Shown piece after piece: positions 9,568-18,317 of a DNA stretch of 64,000 nt. Each line of letters opens with the position of its first letter. Within the stretch, counting starts at the first letter, position 1. The DNA is from Sphingomonas sp. FARSPH (lineage in GTDB: Bacteria > Pseudomonadota > Alphaproteobacteria > Sphingomonadales > Sphingomonadaceae), in contig NZ_CP029985.1 of NCBI RefSeq assembly GCF_003355005.1, positions 248,001-312,000 on the forward strand. Direction: 5' to 3'. The notes under the pieces are model-generated. The model did no database searches. It saw only the letters and a list, made by a program, of their open reading frames with translations, and was not told the DNA's origin. Made by a program: the position numbers and the translations under genes.

Positions 9568-11040
9568 TTACCCGGCCAGCGCCTTCTTCAGCAGGTCGTT
9601 GACCACCGCCGGATTGGCCTTGCCGCCCATCGCCTTCATCGTCTGGCCGACGAAGAAGCCGAACAACGCCTCCTTGCCGCCGCGATACTGTTCCAGCTGG
9701 TTCGGGTTCTTCGCCAGCACCTCGGCGATCACCGCCTCGATCGCGCCGGTGTCGCTCGTCTGCTTCAGCCCGCGATCCTCGACGATCTTGGCGGGCGCGT
9801 CGCCCGTCTCCAGCATCACCTCGAACACCTGCTTCGCCAGGCTGCCCGACAGCGTGCCGTCGGCGACCAGCGCGAGCAGCTCCGCCGCCTGCCCCGGCGT
9901 CACCGGCGACGACGCGATGTCGCGCCCGGTGCGGTTGAGCGCGCCGAACAGTTCCGACGTCGTCCAGTTCGCCGCCGCGACCGGCGCCGCACCCGCCTCG
10001 AGCAACGCATCGAACCAGCGCGCTGCCTCGACCTCCGCGGTCAGCACGCCCGCCTGATAGGGGGAGATGCCGGCCGCTTCGTACCGCTGCCGCTTGGCGT
10101 CGGGCAGTTCGGGCAGGCTCGCGCGGCATTCCTCCAGAAACGCCTCGTCCAGCTCCAGCGGCAACAGGTCGGGATCGGGGAAATAGCGGTAATCCTGCGC
10201 ATCCTCCTTCGACCGCATCGACCGCGTCTGGCCCGTGTCGGGGTTGAACAGCCGCGTCTCCTGCACGATCGCGCCGCCGTCCTCCAGCACCGCGACCTGG
10301 CGCTTTGCCTCATGCTCGATCGCCTGCATGACGAATCGCACCGAATTGACGTTCTTCGTCTCGGTGCGCGTGCCGAACGGTTCGCCAGGCTTGCGCACGG
10401 AGACGTTGACGTCGGCGCGCATCGACCCCTGGTCCATATTGCCGTCGCAGCTGCCGACATAGCGCAGGATCGACCTGAGCTTCGTCAGGTAAGCGCCTGC
10501 TTCCGCAGGCGAACGCATGTCCGGCCGGCTGACGATCTCCATCAGCGCGACGCCCGACCGGTTTAGGTCGACGTAGCTCTTGGTGGGATGCTGGTCGTGC
10601 ATCAGCTTGCCCGCATCCTGCTCGACATGGATGCGCTCGATGCCGATCCTCTTCACCGCATCGGGATTCTTGTCGTCCGGGCTGACGTCCAGATGCCCCT
10701 CGCCGACCAATGGATGGTACAGCTGGCTGATCTGATAGCCCTGCGGCAGGTCGGCGTAGAAATAATTCTTGCGGTCGAACCGCGACCAGCGGTTGATCTG
10801 CGCGTCGATCGCCATGCCGGTGCGCACCGCCTGGCGAATGCACTCGCGGTTCGGCACGGGCAGCATGCCGGGCATCGCCGCATCGACCAGGCTGACCTGC
10901 GTATTGGGCTCCGCGCCGAACGCGGTCGCCGCGCCGGAGAACAATTTGGCGTTGCTCGTCACCTGCGCATGGACTTCCAGGCCGATCACGACCTCCCATT
11001 CGCCGGTGGCGCCCTGGATGCGATAACTCGATTCGGTCAT
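9568..11040 (-). CDS. gatB: Aspartyl/glutamyl-tRNA(Asn/Gln) amidotransferase subunit B
   Basis: GatB activates misacylated Glu-tRNA(Gln)/Asp-tRNA(Asn) by phosphorylation for amidation with ammonia made by GatA. It is 490 residues, a normal length. EVVIGLEVHAQV near the N-terminus, the DLPQGYQISQ region, SGVALMEIVS and the GxVxxTxx-like C-terminal YqeY domain (TMKAMGGKANP) are all visible. The ATG at 11040 overlaps the stop of the VapC-like toxin gene (ATGA), and only a weak AGAG lies upstream, so its translation may depend on coupling to vapC. gatA and gatC lie upstream on the same strand. Confidence 0.97.
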   Translation of the reverse strand: MTESSYRIQGATGEWEVVIGLEVHAQVTSNAKLFSGAATAFGAEPNTQVSLVDAAMPGMLPVPNRECIRQAVRTGMAIDAQINRWSRFDRKNYFYADLPQGYQISQLYHPLVGEGHLDVSPDDKNPDAVKRIGIERIHVEQDAGKLMHDQHPTKSYVDLNRSGVALMEIVSRPDMRSPAEAGAYLTKLRSILRYVGSCDGNMDQGSMRADVNVSVRKPGEPFGTRTETKNVNSVRFVMQAIEHEAKRQVAVLEDGGAIVQETRLFNPDTGQTRSMRSKEDAQDYRYFPDPDLLPLELDEAFLEECRASLPELPDAKRQRYEAAGISPYQAGVLTAEVEAARWFDALLEAGAAPVAAANWTTSELFGALNRTGRDIASSPVTPGQAAELLALVADGTLSGSLAKQVFEVMLETGDAPAKIVEDRGLKQTSDTGAIEAVIAEVLAKNPNQLEQYRGGKEALFGFFVGQTMKAMGGKANPAVVNDLLKKALAG

Positions 11041-11453
11041 GGATGCGTCTCTGGGGTGATGAGGGAGAGGTCGGGGAAATAGCGGCGATAGAGCTTCGGG
11101 TCGCGGGTCAGCAACACGGCGTCCTGCGAAAGCGCCTGCGCCCCGATCAGGAAATCGGGGAGGACGCGCGGGTGGTCGACATCGCGGCGCGTGCGCCGGT
11201 ATTGGTGAAAGCGCTTGCCGCCTTCGAAGGCTGCCGCCGCGCTCAACGTCTGGATCGTCAGCGATAAACCGTCGAGCTTGGTGACGAGATCGTCGAAGGC
11301 ATCGAAACCCCAGCTGAGTTCGGCCACAGCGATCGCGCTCACCACCACGTCTCCGCGCTCGATACACCCCGCCAGCTGGCTGGACGACCAGGCAAACCAC
11401 GTCGCGTCCCGGCGCAGCACGTCGATCACGATATTGGTATCGAGGAAGGTCAC
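11037..11453 (-). CDS. VapC-like PIN-domain toxin
   Basis: PIN-domain ribonuclease, toxin of a type II toxin-antitoxin pair; VapC proteins cut specific tRNAs or rRNA. From the GTG start at 11453 (AGGA six bases upstream, overlapping the antitoxin stop as GTGA) it has 138 residues. The acidic metal-binding residues are D5 in FLDTN, E45 in VAELSW, D100 in LPDFLIG and D118 in LLTRDPK, so the active site looks intact. Its stop overlaps the gatB start. An alternative GTG at 11471 would add six residues. Confidence 0.88.
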   Translation of the reverse strand: MTFLDTNIVIDVLRRDATWFAWSSSQLAGCIERGDVVVSAIAVAELSWGFDAFDDLVTKLDGLSLTIQTLSAAAAFEGGKRFHQYRRTRRDVDHPRVLPDFLIGAQALSQDAVLLTRDPKLYRRYFPDLSLITPETHP

Positions 11454-11752
11454 CAATCCTCGTTCCGCCACGGACGTATGTCGTCCATATAATCGTCCGT
11501 AGACTTGACCCCGAAATCGACCGTCCCGGCAACGGCTTCGATCGCGGCGAGGATGCGTGCCCGGCGCTGCTCGAGCGTCTCGGCCGCCCCGCGTGGTGCG
11601 ACGACGACCTGACCCTGCGCGTTAAGCCCGACCGTGACCTCGCCGCCGGGAACCAGCCCGGCATGATCGCGCAGATGCTTCGGGATCAACACCTGACCCT
11701 TGCTGGTCATGTTGCCGTCCACCGCCTCGGTGATGGGATTGTGCACATTCAT
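11450..11752 (-). CDS. AbrB/MazE-type antitoxin (VapB-like)
   Basis: A 100-residue antitoxin. The SpoVT/AbrB-type DNA-binding fold is at the N-terminus (MTSKGQVLIPKHLRD, then GGEVTVGLNAQGQVVV). The acidic, tryptophan-containing C-terminus (STDDYMDDIRPWRNEDW) is the part that should bind and block the PIN toxin. GGAGG precedes the ATG. Its stop is overlapped by the toxin GTG. A perfect palindrome directly upstream is the likely autoregulatory operator. Confidence 0.88.
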   Translation of the reverse strand: MNVHNPITEAVDGNMTSKGQVLIPKHLRDHAGLVPGGEVTVGLNAQGQVVVAPRGAAETLEQRRARILAAIEAVAGTVDFGVKSTDDYMDDIRPWRNEDW

Positions 11753-11764
11753 CGCGCGCCTCCA

Positions 11765-11783
11765 GTGTTACGTAGGGTAACAC
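11765..11783. promoter_or_regulatory. Candidate VapB operator
   Basis: GTGTTACGTAGGGTAACAC: perfect seven-base arms GTGTTAC/GTAACAC around a five-base centre, 13-31 bases upstream of the antitoxin ATG and just before its GGAGG. Autoregulation by the antitoxin-toxin complex at such a palindrome is standard for the family; binding here is inferred. Confidence 0.65.
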
Positions 11784-11799
11784 CCACCGTCTTGAGCGT

Positions 11800-13299
11800 C
11801 TACCACCACGCCTCGGGCCGCGCGCCGAAGCCGGCACGCTGCTCGATCGCAAGGCCGGCGTTGAGCACGCCCTGCTCGTCCAGCGGCCTGCCGATGATCT
11901 GCAACCCCAGCGGCAACCCCGCCGCGTCGAGGCCACCCGGCACGCTCATCGCGGGCAGGCCCGCCAGCGAAGACGGCACGGTGAAGACGTCGTTCAGATA
12001 CATGGCGATCGGGTCCGCCGACTTCTCGCCCAGCGCGAACGCCGCCGAGGGCGCGGTCGGCGTCAGCAGCACGTCGCATACGTCCCACGCGCGTTCGAAA
12101 TCGCGCGCGATCAGCGTGCGCACCTTCTGCGCCTGCGTGTAATAGGCATCGTAGAATCCGGCGGAGAGCACATAGGCGCCGATCATGATCCGGCGCTTCA
12201 CCTCCGCGCCGAAACCGTCGGCCCGCGTCGCGGCATACATGTCCTGCAACCCCGCGCGCTCCCCTGATCCTTGGGCGGGAAGGTCGCGCAGGCCGTAACG
12301 CACGCCGTCATAGCGCGCGAGGTTGGACGACGCCTCCGCCGGCGCGATGATGTAATAGGCCGGCAGCGCATATTTGGTGTGCGGCAGCGACACGTCGACG
12401 ATCGTCGCGCCCGCATCCTTCAGCCAGGCGATCCCCTGCTGCCACAGCGCCTCGATCTCGGCCGGCATGCCGTCGACCCGATATTCCTTGGGAATGCCGA
12501 CGCGCTTGCCGGTCAGGTCGGCGGACAGGCCCGCTTCCCACTGGGGCACGTCGAGCTGGAGCGAGGTCGCGTCCTTCGCATCGAAGCCCGCCATCGCTTC
12601 CAGCATGATCGCGCAGTCGCGGACGTCCGCCGCCATCGGCCCCGCCTGGTCCAGGCTGGAGGCGAAGGCGATCGTGCCCCAGCGCGAGCAGCGGCCGTAG
12701 GTCGGCTTGATCCCGCTGATCCCGGTGAAGGCGGCGGGCTGGCGGATCGATCCGCCGGTATCGGTGCCCGTCGCGCCCGGGCACAGCCGCGCCGCGACCG
12801 CGGACGACGACCCGCCCGACGATCCGCCGGGGGCGAGCGCCGCGTTGCCGCCGTCGCTGCGCCGCCATGGCGAGATGACGTTGCCGAACGCGCTCGTCTC
12901 GTTGGACGAGCCCATCGCGAACTGGTCCATGTTGAGCTTGCCGAGCATGCCCGCACCCGCGTCCCACAGATTCTGCGACACGGTCGATTCGTAGGTCGGC
13001 ACGAAGCCTTCGAGGATGTGGCTCGCCGCGGTGGTGGCGACGCCCTTCGTACAGAACAGGTCCTTCATGCCGATCGGCACGCCGGCCAGCGGCTTGAGCG
13101 CCTCGCCCGCCGCACGCGCGGCGTCGGCAGCGCGTGCCGCGGCGAGCGCGTGTTCCGGCGTCTCGACCAGAAACGCGTTGAGCGGTTTGGCGGCGGCGAC
13201 CTTGGCGATGAAGCCTTCCGCCACCTCGACCGCGGTGAAGTCGCCGGCGCGGACCCCGTCGCGGATCGCGGCGATGCCCAGGTTGGTCAGGTCGGTCAC
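11800..13299 (-). CDS. gatA: Aspartyl/glutamyl-tRNA(Asn/Gln) amidotransferase subunit A
   Basis: Amidase-signature enzyme that releases ammonia from glutamine for GatB. It is 499 residues. The Ser-cisSer-Lys triad is visible: K79 in GMKDLFCTKG, the GGSSGGSS loop at about 158-165 and the nucleophile in TGGSIRQPA at about S184. It lies between gatC (upstream) and the vapBC-gatB segment; the short gap to gatC holds a hairpin at 13343-13377. Confidence 0.97.
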   Translation of the reverse strand: MTDLTNLGIAAIRDGVRAGDFTAVEVAEGFIAKVAAAKPLNAFLVETPEHALAAARAADAARAAGEALKPLAGVPIGMKDLFCTKGVATTAASHILEGFVPTYESTVSQNLWDAGAGMLGKLNMDQFAMGSSNETSAFGNVISPWRRSDGGNAALAPGGSSGGSSSAVAARLCPGATGTDTGGSIRQPAAFTGISGIKPTYGRCSRWGTIAFASSLDQAGPMAADVRDCAIMLEAMAGFDAKDATSLQLDVPQWEAGLSADLTGKRVGIPKEYRVDGMPAEIEALWQQGIAWLKDAGATIVDVSLPHTKYALPAYYIIAPAEASSNLARYDGVRYGLRDLPAQGSGERAGLQDMYAATRADGFGAEVKRRIMIGAYVLSAGFYDAYYTQAQKVRTLIARDFERAWDVCDVLLTPTAPSAAFALGEKSADPIAMYLNDVFTVPSSLAGLPAMSVPGGLDAAGLPLGLQIIGRPLDEQGVLNAGLAIEQRAGFGARPEAWW

Positions 13300-13342
13300 G
13301 AAAGGTCTCCCACAGACGTCGGGATCCCGGCGTACGCCGGGA

Positions 13343-13377
13343 TGATCGAATGATGCCGTTGCGTCATCATTCGATCA
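13343..13377. repeat. Hairpin overlapping the gatC stop
   Basis: Arms TGATCGAATGATG and CATCATTCGATCA (13 bases, perfect) around a nine-base loop; the right arm contains the gatC stop codon. It abuts a CCCGGCG...CGCCGGG mini-palindrome of the intergenic repeat type. It looks like an inverted duplication of the gatC end and could pause or process gatC-gatA mRNA. Confidence 0.6.
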
Positions 13378-13669
13378 CCTTGGGCACGGTGAAGAAGCCA
13401 TGTTCGGCGTCGGGTGCGTTCGCCATCAGCTCCTCGCGCTTGCCGCCGCCGGTCAGCGGGTCAGCATCGACGACGTCGTCGCGCAGGCGAAGGGTGTTGG
13501 GGATGACCGCGGTCATCGGCTCGACGCCGGTCGTGTCGACCTCGCCCAGTTGCTCGATCCAGCCGAGGATGTTGCCCAGCTCCGGCGCCAGCCGGGCCGC
13601 CTCGTCATCGGTCGTCGCGATCCGCGCAAGGCTCGCGATCTTCTTCACGGTGTTGGTGTCTACGGACAT
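13367..13669 (-). CDS. gatC: Aspartyl/glutamyl-tRNA(Asn/Gln) amidotransferase subunit C
   Basis: Small 100-residue belt subunit that stabilises GatA and links it to GatB. MSVDTNTVKKIASLARI matches the family start and PLTGGGKREELMANAPD plus FFTVPKVIE match its C-terminal part. The start was chosen at 13669 rather than the longer open frame, because the upstream residues are low-complexity and unlike the family. First gene of gatC-gatA-vapBC-gatB. Confidence 0.95.
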   Translation of the reverse strand: MSVDTNTVKKIASLARIATTDDEAARLAPELGNILGWIEQLGEVDTTGVEPMTAVIPNTLRLRDDVVDADPLTGGGKREELMANAPDAEHGFFTVPKVIE

Positions 13670-13729
13670 GCCCCAGCGGCTAGCCGCTGGCGCGATGCGG
13701 TGCAAGCCGGGCGGGCGCTTCCACCGTCT

Positions 13730-13751
13730 CCCCTCCCGCAAGCGGGAGGGG
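13730..13751. repeat. CCCCTCCCGC hairpin, terminator-like intergenic element
   Basis: CCCCTCCCGC-AA-GCGGGAGGGG, a near-perfect palindrome in the gap between the HAD gene and gatC. The same core recurs as both arms of the larger element at 28317-28410. No T-tract follows on either strand. Confidence 0.55.
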
Positions 13752-13759
13752 GATTACCC

Positions 13760-14455
13760 TTACCCGATCCCCGCGATCCACCCCGGCAAGTCCGCCAGCC
13801 GCGCGAGCCGCGTATAGCGCGCCGCCCCCACCGGCTCCTCGCCCGCCTCATGGACCCAGCCGCCGTCCTGCGGGATGAACGCCGCCCATCCCCCCGCCGC
13901 CAGCGCGGGCAGCACGTCCGAGCGCATCGAATCGCCCGCCATCACCGCGCGTTCCGGCGCGACGTCATAGGCCGCGAACACCCGGCGGAACGTGTCGGCG
14001 GTCTTGTCGCTGACGATCTCGATGCCGGCGAACCGGTCGCCCAGCCCGGATGCGGCGAGCTTCGCCTCCTGATGGAGCAGATCGCCCTTGGTCACCAGCA
14101 CCAGCCGCCCGATCGCCGCCAGCGCGGCAAGCGTCTCCTCCACCCCGTCGAGCAGCTCGACCGGATGCGCGAGCAGCGCGCGCCCCGCATCGAGGATGCC
14201 CGACACCATCGCGGTCGACAGCGTCGCGCCCGCCAGCTCGGTCGCCGTCTCGATCATCGACAGCGTGAAACCCTTGGCGCCATAGCCGTACAGCCTCAGG
14301 TTGCGCGCCTCGCACGCATTCAGCGTCTCGCGCGCCACCTCCGCATCGGCGAACGGCTGCAGCATCGCGAGCAACGCCGCCTCCGCCGCATGGAAATGGC
14401 GCATATTGTGCCACAGGGTATCGTCGGCATCGAGGCAGATGAGGTCGATCGTCAT
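13760..14455 (-). CDS. HAD-superfamily hydrolase
   Basis: Haloacid-dehalogenase-type phosphatase, 231 residues, cytoplasmic. Motif I is DADDTLW with nucleophile D9 and general acid D11; motif III is the lysine in VTKGDLLHQE; motif IV is AGDSMRSDV. A helical cap (about 18-90) of the C1 type lies between motifs I and II. The substrate cannot be told from the sequence. It lies upstream of gatC on the same strand, separated by a hairpin element. Confidence 0.85.
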   Translation of the reverse strand: MTIDLICLDADDTLWHNMRHFHAAEAALLAMLQPFADAEVARETLNACEARNLRLYGYGAKGFTLSMIETATELAGATLSTAMVSGILDAGRALLAHPVELLDGVEETLAALAAIGRLVLVTKGDLLHQEAKLAASGLGDRFAGIEIVSDKTADTFRRVFAAYDVAPERAVMAGDSMRSDVLPALAAGGWAAFIPQDGGWVHEAGEEPVGAARYTRLARLADLPGWIAGIG

Positions 14456-14506
14456 GCCGCGAAGGTGTAGAACCTCGAACGCCGGTGTTGAAGTCCCACG
14501 ACGCGA

Positions 14507-15322
14507 TCAGCCCGCCGCCTCGGTCGCGGCCGTGTCGGTCCCGGCCGCCTCGGTCGCGGTCGCCTCGCCCGATCCCGCCCCGTCCCCGCTCGCTCGCGCC
14601 TTGCCGTCCGCGTCGGCGAAGCCGAGCAACGTCATCCGCCGTGCGACCTCCTCGCCGATCTTCTTCTCGATCGCCGCCTGCTGCTCGGGCGGCATCGCCG
14701 TGATGCCGTCCTCGCTCATCTTCATCTCCCTGAGCACGTCCGCGCGCAATCTCTTGGCGAGCCGCTGCGCCGGCGTCAGTTCGGATTCCTTGCGGAAATC
14801 GGCGATCGCGCTCTTCAGCTTGGCGGTCGCCTCCTCCGTGGTCATCGCGCGCGGCGCGCCGGGGTAGAGGGTATCGTAGGTGATCGGAACGTCACTGTCG
14901 TGGTGCAGGCGCGCCATCACCGACAGCGCGGTGCGCTGGCCGAACGCGGTCGGCATCCCGCCGCCCGCGGCCTCGTTCGCCGTCGCTTCATGGCGCAGAT
15001 AGGCGAACATGTTGACCGGCGTATCGGACGCATCATCGCTCCCCGCCAGATCGCTCGCCGCATCCAGCGCATGCGCGCCGATCCGCCCGCTCGCGACCAA
15101 GGCGGGTACGACGACCGCGAACTGGCGCGGGCTGATCCGTGTAAAGTCGTAGACCCCTGCCGGCAGCCCCTGCGCCGCGCTGACCTGATCCGCGGTCAGC
15201 GCCCCGCCGCCGATCATGTCCCCCGCCGCGCCCAGCGCCTGCGCAAAGCCCGCACCGTCGCCCCGTCCCGCGGCCCCGCCGGCCTGCGAGGCCCCGCGCA
15301 TCGTCACCGCCCCGATCTGCAT
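14507..15322 (-). CDS. Hypothetical protein, helical with acidic low-complexity ends
   Basis: Unrecognised 271-residue protein. The N-terminal 55 residues are Gly/Ala-rich. A central part holds YDFTRISPRQFAVVVPALV and NMFAYLRHEATANEA, and a charged helical block (LTPAQRLAKRLRADVLREMK) follows. The last 30 residues are Ala/Thr/Glu/Gly repeats (ATEAAG). No signal peptide or membrane helix is evident. The start at MQIGAVTM was chosen because the frame further upstream is Arg-rich and overlaps the divergent gene's start. Function unknown; it is transcribed divergently from the DUF3089 gene. Confidence 0.6.
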   Translation of the reverse strand: MQIGAVTMRGASQAGGAAGRGDGAGFAQALGAAGDMIGGGALTADQVSAAQGLPAGVYDFTRISPRQFAVVVPALVASGRIGAHALDAASDLAGSDDASDTPVNMFAYLRHEATANEAAGGGMPTAFGQRTALSVMARLHHDSDVPITYDTLYPGAPRAMTTEEATAKLKSAIADFRKESELTPAQRLAKRLRADVLREMKMSEDGITAMPPEQQAAIEKKIGEEVARRMTLLGFADADGKARASGDGAGSGEATATEAAGTDTAATEAAG

Positions 15323-15482
15323 CCGCCCGTCTCCCGCAAGCGACCGTCCTTGCGGCACCAGTAGCCGCCGCCGATTAAGATCCCGTACACGCCGGTGACC
15401 GCGCTCCCGGCCTCCGCGCCGCGATTGCCTCGACGCCCCCGCTCGGGCAGTAGGCGGCTCGTCCATCCTTCGGGAGCCGCGC

Positions 15483-16631
15483 TTGGCCCGCAAGTTCCTC
15501 TACGTCATCGCCGTCCTGATCGCACTCGTGCTCGCGGGCGGCATCGCCTATCGCTATTACGGCGCACAGCTGCTCCGCGCGGCGCTGGTGCCGACCGAGA
15601 CGTTCCACGCGCAGCCCGGCGTCACGCCCGCGACCTATGCCGACGCCCGGATGTGGATCGCGCGGCCCGATATCGCGAACAACCCCGCACTCTGGACCCC
15701 CGCCGGCTATGCGCCCGGCGGCAAGCCCACCGCCGCGGTCTTCTTCATCCATCCGACCAGCTATATCGGCCGCGACCATTGGAACGCGACGCTCACCGAT
15801 CCGGAAACCAACGCACGCGCCGCGATCTTCCTGCGCGGCCAGGCGAGCGCGTTCAACGACGCGGGCGAGATCTGGGCGCCGCGCTATCGCCAGGCGACGT
15901 TCGGGGCGTTCCTGACCAGCGTCGCCGACGCCAATCGCGCGCTCGACCTCGCCTATCGCGACGTATCCGCCGCGTTCGACGCCTTTCTGGCTGAGGTCGA
16001 TTCCGGGCGCCCGATCATCCTCGCCGGGCATAGCCAGGGCGCGCTCCACCTGACGCGGCTGCTGCGCGAAAAGGTCGCAGGGACCCCGCTCGCGCGGCGC
16101 ATCGCCGCCGCCTATGTCGTCGGCTGGCCGGTGTCGAAGGCGACCGATCTCGCCGCGCTCGGCCTGCCGGAATGCACGGGCCCCGACCAGCCGGGCTGCA
16201 TCCTGTCGTGGCAAAGCTTCGCCGAGCCCGCCGATCCCTCGCTGATCCTCGATACCTACGATCGGACGATCGGCTTCGACGGCAAGTCGCGCAAGGACAC
16301 GCCGATGGTCTGCACCAATACGCTGACCGGGACCGCCGACGCCGCCGCGCCCGCCACCGCCAATCTCGGCACGCTCTTCCCCTCTGCCGACCTTACCACC
16401 GCGACGATCGAGCCGGGCAAGGTCCCCGCCACCTGTCAGGGGCGCGGCCTCCTCATGATCGGCGCGTCGCCGCCCGACCTCGGTAATTACGTGCTGCCCG
16501 GCAACAACTACCACGTCTACGACTACAGCCTGTTCTGGGCGAACGTGCGCGCCGATGCGGGCCGCCGCCTCGCCGCTTTTCAGGCGCAAAATCGGGCGCA
16601 GAATCGGGCGCGGCGAAAGGCGAGACGATGA
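15483..16631 (+). CDS. DUF3089-type alpha/beta hydrolase
   Basis: A 382-residue membrane-anchored hydrolase. One N-terminal helix (FLYVIAVLIALVLAGGIAYR) anchors it with the enzyme probably facing the periplasm. The alpha/beta-hydrolase fold is shown by AVFFIHPTSY and the nucleophile elbow GHSQG at 182-186 (S184). The C-terminus is basic (NRARRKARR). The start is a TTG with GGGAG upstream; no ATG is found before the conserved region. Its stop overlaps the ruvX ATG. Substrate unknown. Confidence 0.75.
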   Translation: MARKFLYVIAVLIALVLAGGIAYRYYGAQLLRAALVPTETFHAQPGVTPATYADARMWIARPDIANNPALWTPAGYAPGGKPTAAVFFIHPTSYIGRDHWNATLTDPETNARAAIFLRGQASAFNDAGEIWAPRYRQATFGAFLTSVADANRALDLAYRDVSAAFDAFLAEVDSGRPIILAGHSQGALHLTRLLREKVAGTPLARRIAAAYVVGWPVSKATDLAALGLPECTGPDQPGCILSWQSFAEPADPSLILDTYDRTIGFDGKSRKDTPMVCTNTLTGTADAAAPATANLGTLFPSADLTTATIEPGKVPATCQGRGLLMIGASPPDLGNYVLPGNNYHVYDYSLFWANVRADAGRRLAAFQAQNRAQNRARRKARR

Positions 16632-17089
16632 TCACCACCGACGCCGCCGCCTTTCGCGCCGCGCTGCCCGCCGGCGGCCGGCTGCTCGGTCTCGACGTCG
16701 GCACGAAGACGATCGGCACCGCGCTCTGCGATGCGGGGTGGAGCTTCGCCAGCCCCGCGACGCTGGTGCGCCGCACCAAATTCAGCAAGGACAAGGCGCA
16801 GCTTCTCGACCTCGTCGCGGCGCAGGGCGTGCGCGGCCTCGTCATCGGTCTGCCGCTCAACCTCGACGGCAGCGACAGCCCGCGCACGCAATCGACGCGC
16901 GCCTTTGCGAGGCTGATGGTCGACACCGGCCTGCCGATCCTGCTATGGGACGAACGCTGGTCCACCGTCGCGGTCGAACGCACGATGATCGAACAGGACA
17001 TGAGCCGCGCCAAGCGCGCCGAACGCGTCGACAATCTCGCCGCCGCGCACATCCTGCAAGCCGCGATCGACGCGCTGACGATGGTCTGA
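16628..17089 (+). CDS. ruvX: Holliday junction resolvase-like protein YqgF
   Basis: RNase H-fold protein of 153 residues implicated in pre-16S rRNA 5'-end maturation and/or junction resolution. LLGLDVGTKTIGTAL carries the first acidic residue, GLVIGLPLNLDGS the middle motif and LLWDERWSTVAVE the conserved DERxST motif; the last catalytic Asp is in RVDNLAAAHIL. Its ATG overlaps the DUF3089 stop (ATGA), so expression is coupled to that gene. Confidence 0.93.
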   Translation: MITTDAAAFRAALPAGGRLLGLDVGTKTIGTALCDAGWSFASPATLVRRTKFSKDKAQLLDLVAAQGVRGLVIGLPLNLDGSDSPRTQSTRAFARLMVDTGLPILLWDERWSTVAVERTMIEQDMSRAKRAERVDNLAAAHILQAAIDALTMV

Positions 17090-17238
17090 CGCGCCACGCT
17101 GATCGACTCTTCCGATCGCCCTGATCGATACGAATGACCGGAGCCGGACCGGCAATCTTTCGTTGCACTGCCGCACGGGCGCCCCGTCGGGCGTTCTGCC
17201 CCCCTTTGCCGACTTTCAAGCCATTGAGGACATCACCC

Positions 17239-18303
17239 ATGCCCACCCCGACCCAGGGTTTCGCTGCGCAGGCTGCCGACGCGCCGCTCGCCCCGTTCAG
17301 CTTCGAGCGTCGCGATCCCGGCCCGAAGGACGTCGCGATCGACATCCAGTTCTGCGGCGTCTGTCACTCCGACCTGCACACCGCGCGCGGCGAATGGGAC
17401 GGCACGCTCTACCCCTGCGTGCCCGGTCACGAGATCGTCGGCCGCGTCACCGCCGTCGGCAGCGAGGTGACGAAGTTCAAGGTCGGCGACATCGCCGGCG
17501 TCGGCTGCATGGTCGACAGCTGCGGCCACTGCCCGTCGTGCCAGGACGGCGAGGAGCAATATTGCACGGACGGCGGCTTCGTCGGCACCTATAACGGCCC
17601 GGACAAGGTCTTGGGCGGCCACACGTTCGGCGGCTATTCGGACCATATCGTCGTCGACGAGGGCTTCGTGCTCCACATCGGCCATGACGAAAAGGATCTC
17701 GCCGCCGTCGCGCCCCTGCTCTGTGCGGGCATCACCACCTTCTCGCCGCTCCATCACTGGAAGGTCGGGCCGGGCCAGAAGGTCGGCATCGTCGGCCTGG
17801 GCGGCCTCGGCCACATGGGCGTCAAGATCGCCAATGCGATGGGCGCGGAGGTCTACGTCTTCTCCACCTCGCCCAACAAACGCGACGACGCCATCCGCCT
17901 CGGCGCGAAGGACCTGATCGTGTCGAAAGACGCGGACCAGATGGCGCGCCACGAAGGCTCGTTCGACTTCATCCTGAACACCGTCGCCGCGCCCCACGAC
18001 CTCGACGCCTTGCTCGTCCAGCTCAAGCGCGACGGCACGATGTGCCTCGTCGGCGTCCCCGCCGAACCGCATCCTGCGCCGTCGGTCGGCAACCTCGTCT
18101 TCCGCCGCCGCGCGCTGGCGGGCTCGCTGATCGGCGGGATCAGGGAAACGCAGGAGATGCTCGACTTCTGCAAGGAACATGGCCTCACCAGCGATATCGA
18201 GATGATCCGCATGGACCAGATCGACGAAGCGTACGACCGGATGGTGAAGGGCGACGTCAAGTACCGCTTCGTCATCGACATGGAGACGCTGAAGGCAGCG
18301 TAA
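17239..18303 (+). CDS. Zinc-dependent NAD(P) alcohol dehydrogenase (YahK/cinnamyl-alcohol dehydrogenase type)
   Basis: Cytosolic medium-chain dehydrogenase/reductase of 354 residues reducing a range of aldehydes. C39 (in FCGVCHSD) and the PGHE motif at 62-65 bind catalytic zinc; C95, C98, C101 and C109 bind structural zinc. The Rossmann motif is GLGGLGHMG. Start at MPTPTQGFAA, with GAGG about nine bases upstream. It resembles YahK/ADH members of the CAD family closely; the natural substrate is not evident. A palindromic repeat follows at once. Confidence 0.9.
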   Translation: MPTPTQGFAAQAADAPLAPFSFERRDPGPKDVAIDIQFCGVCHSDLHTARGEWDGTLYPCVPGHEIVGRVTAVGSEVTKFKVGDIAGVGCMVDSCGHCPSCQDGEEQYCTDGGFVGTYNGPDKVLGGHTFGGYSDHIVVDEGFVLHIGHDEKDLAAVAPLLCAGITTFSPLHHWKVGPGQKVGIVGLGGLGHMGVKIANAMGAEVYVFSTSPNKRDDAIRLGAKDLIVSKDADQMARHEGSFDFILNTVAAPHDLDALLVQLKRDGTMCLVGVPAEPHPAPSVGNLVFRRRALAGSLIGGIRETQEMLDFCKEHGLTSDIEMIRMDQIDEAYDRMVKGDVKYRFVIDMETLKAA

Positions 18304-18317
18304 TTCTGCCGCGCCCT

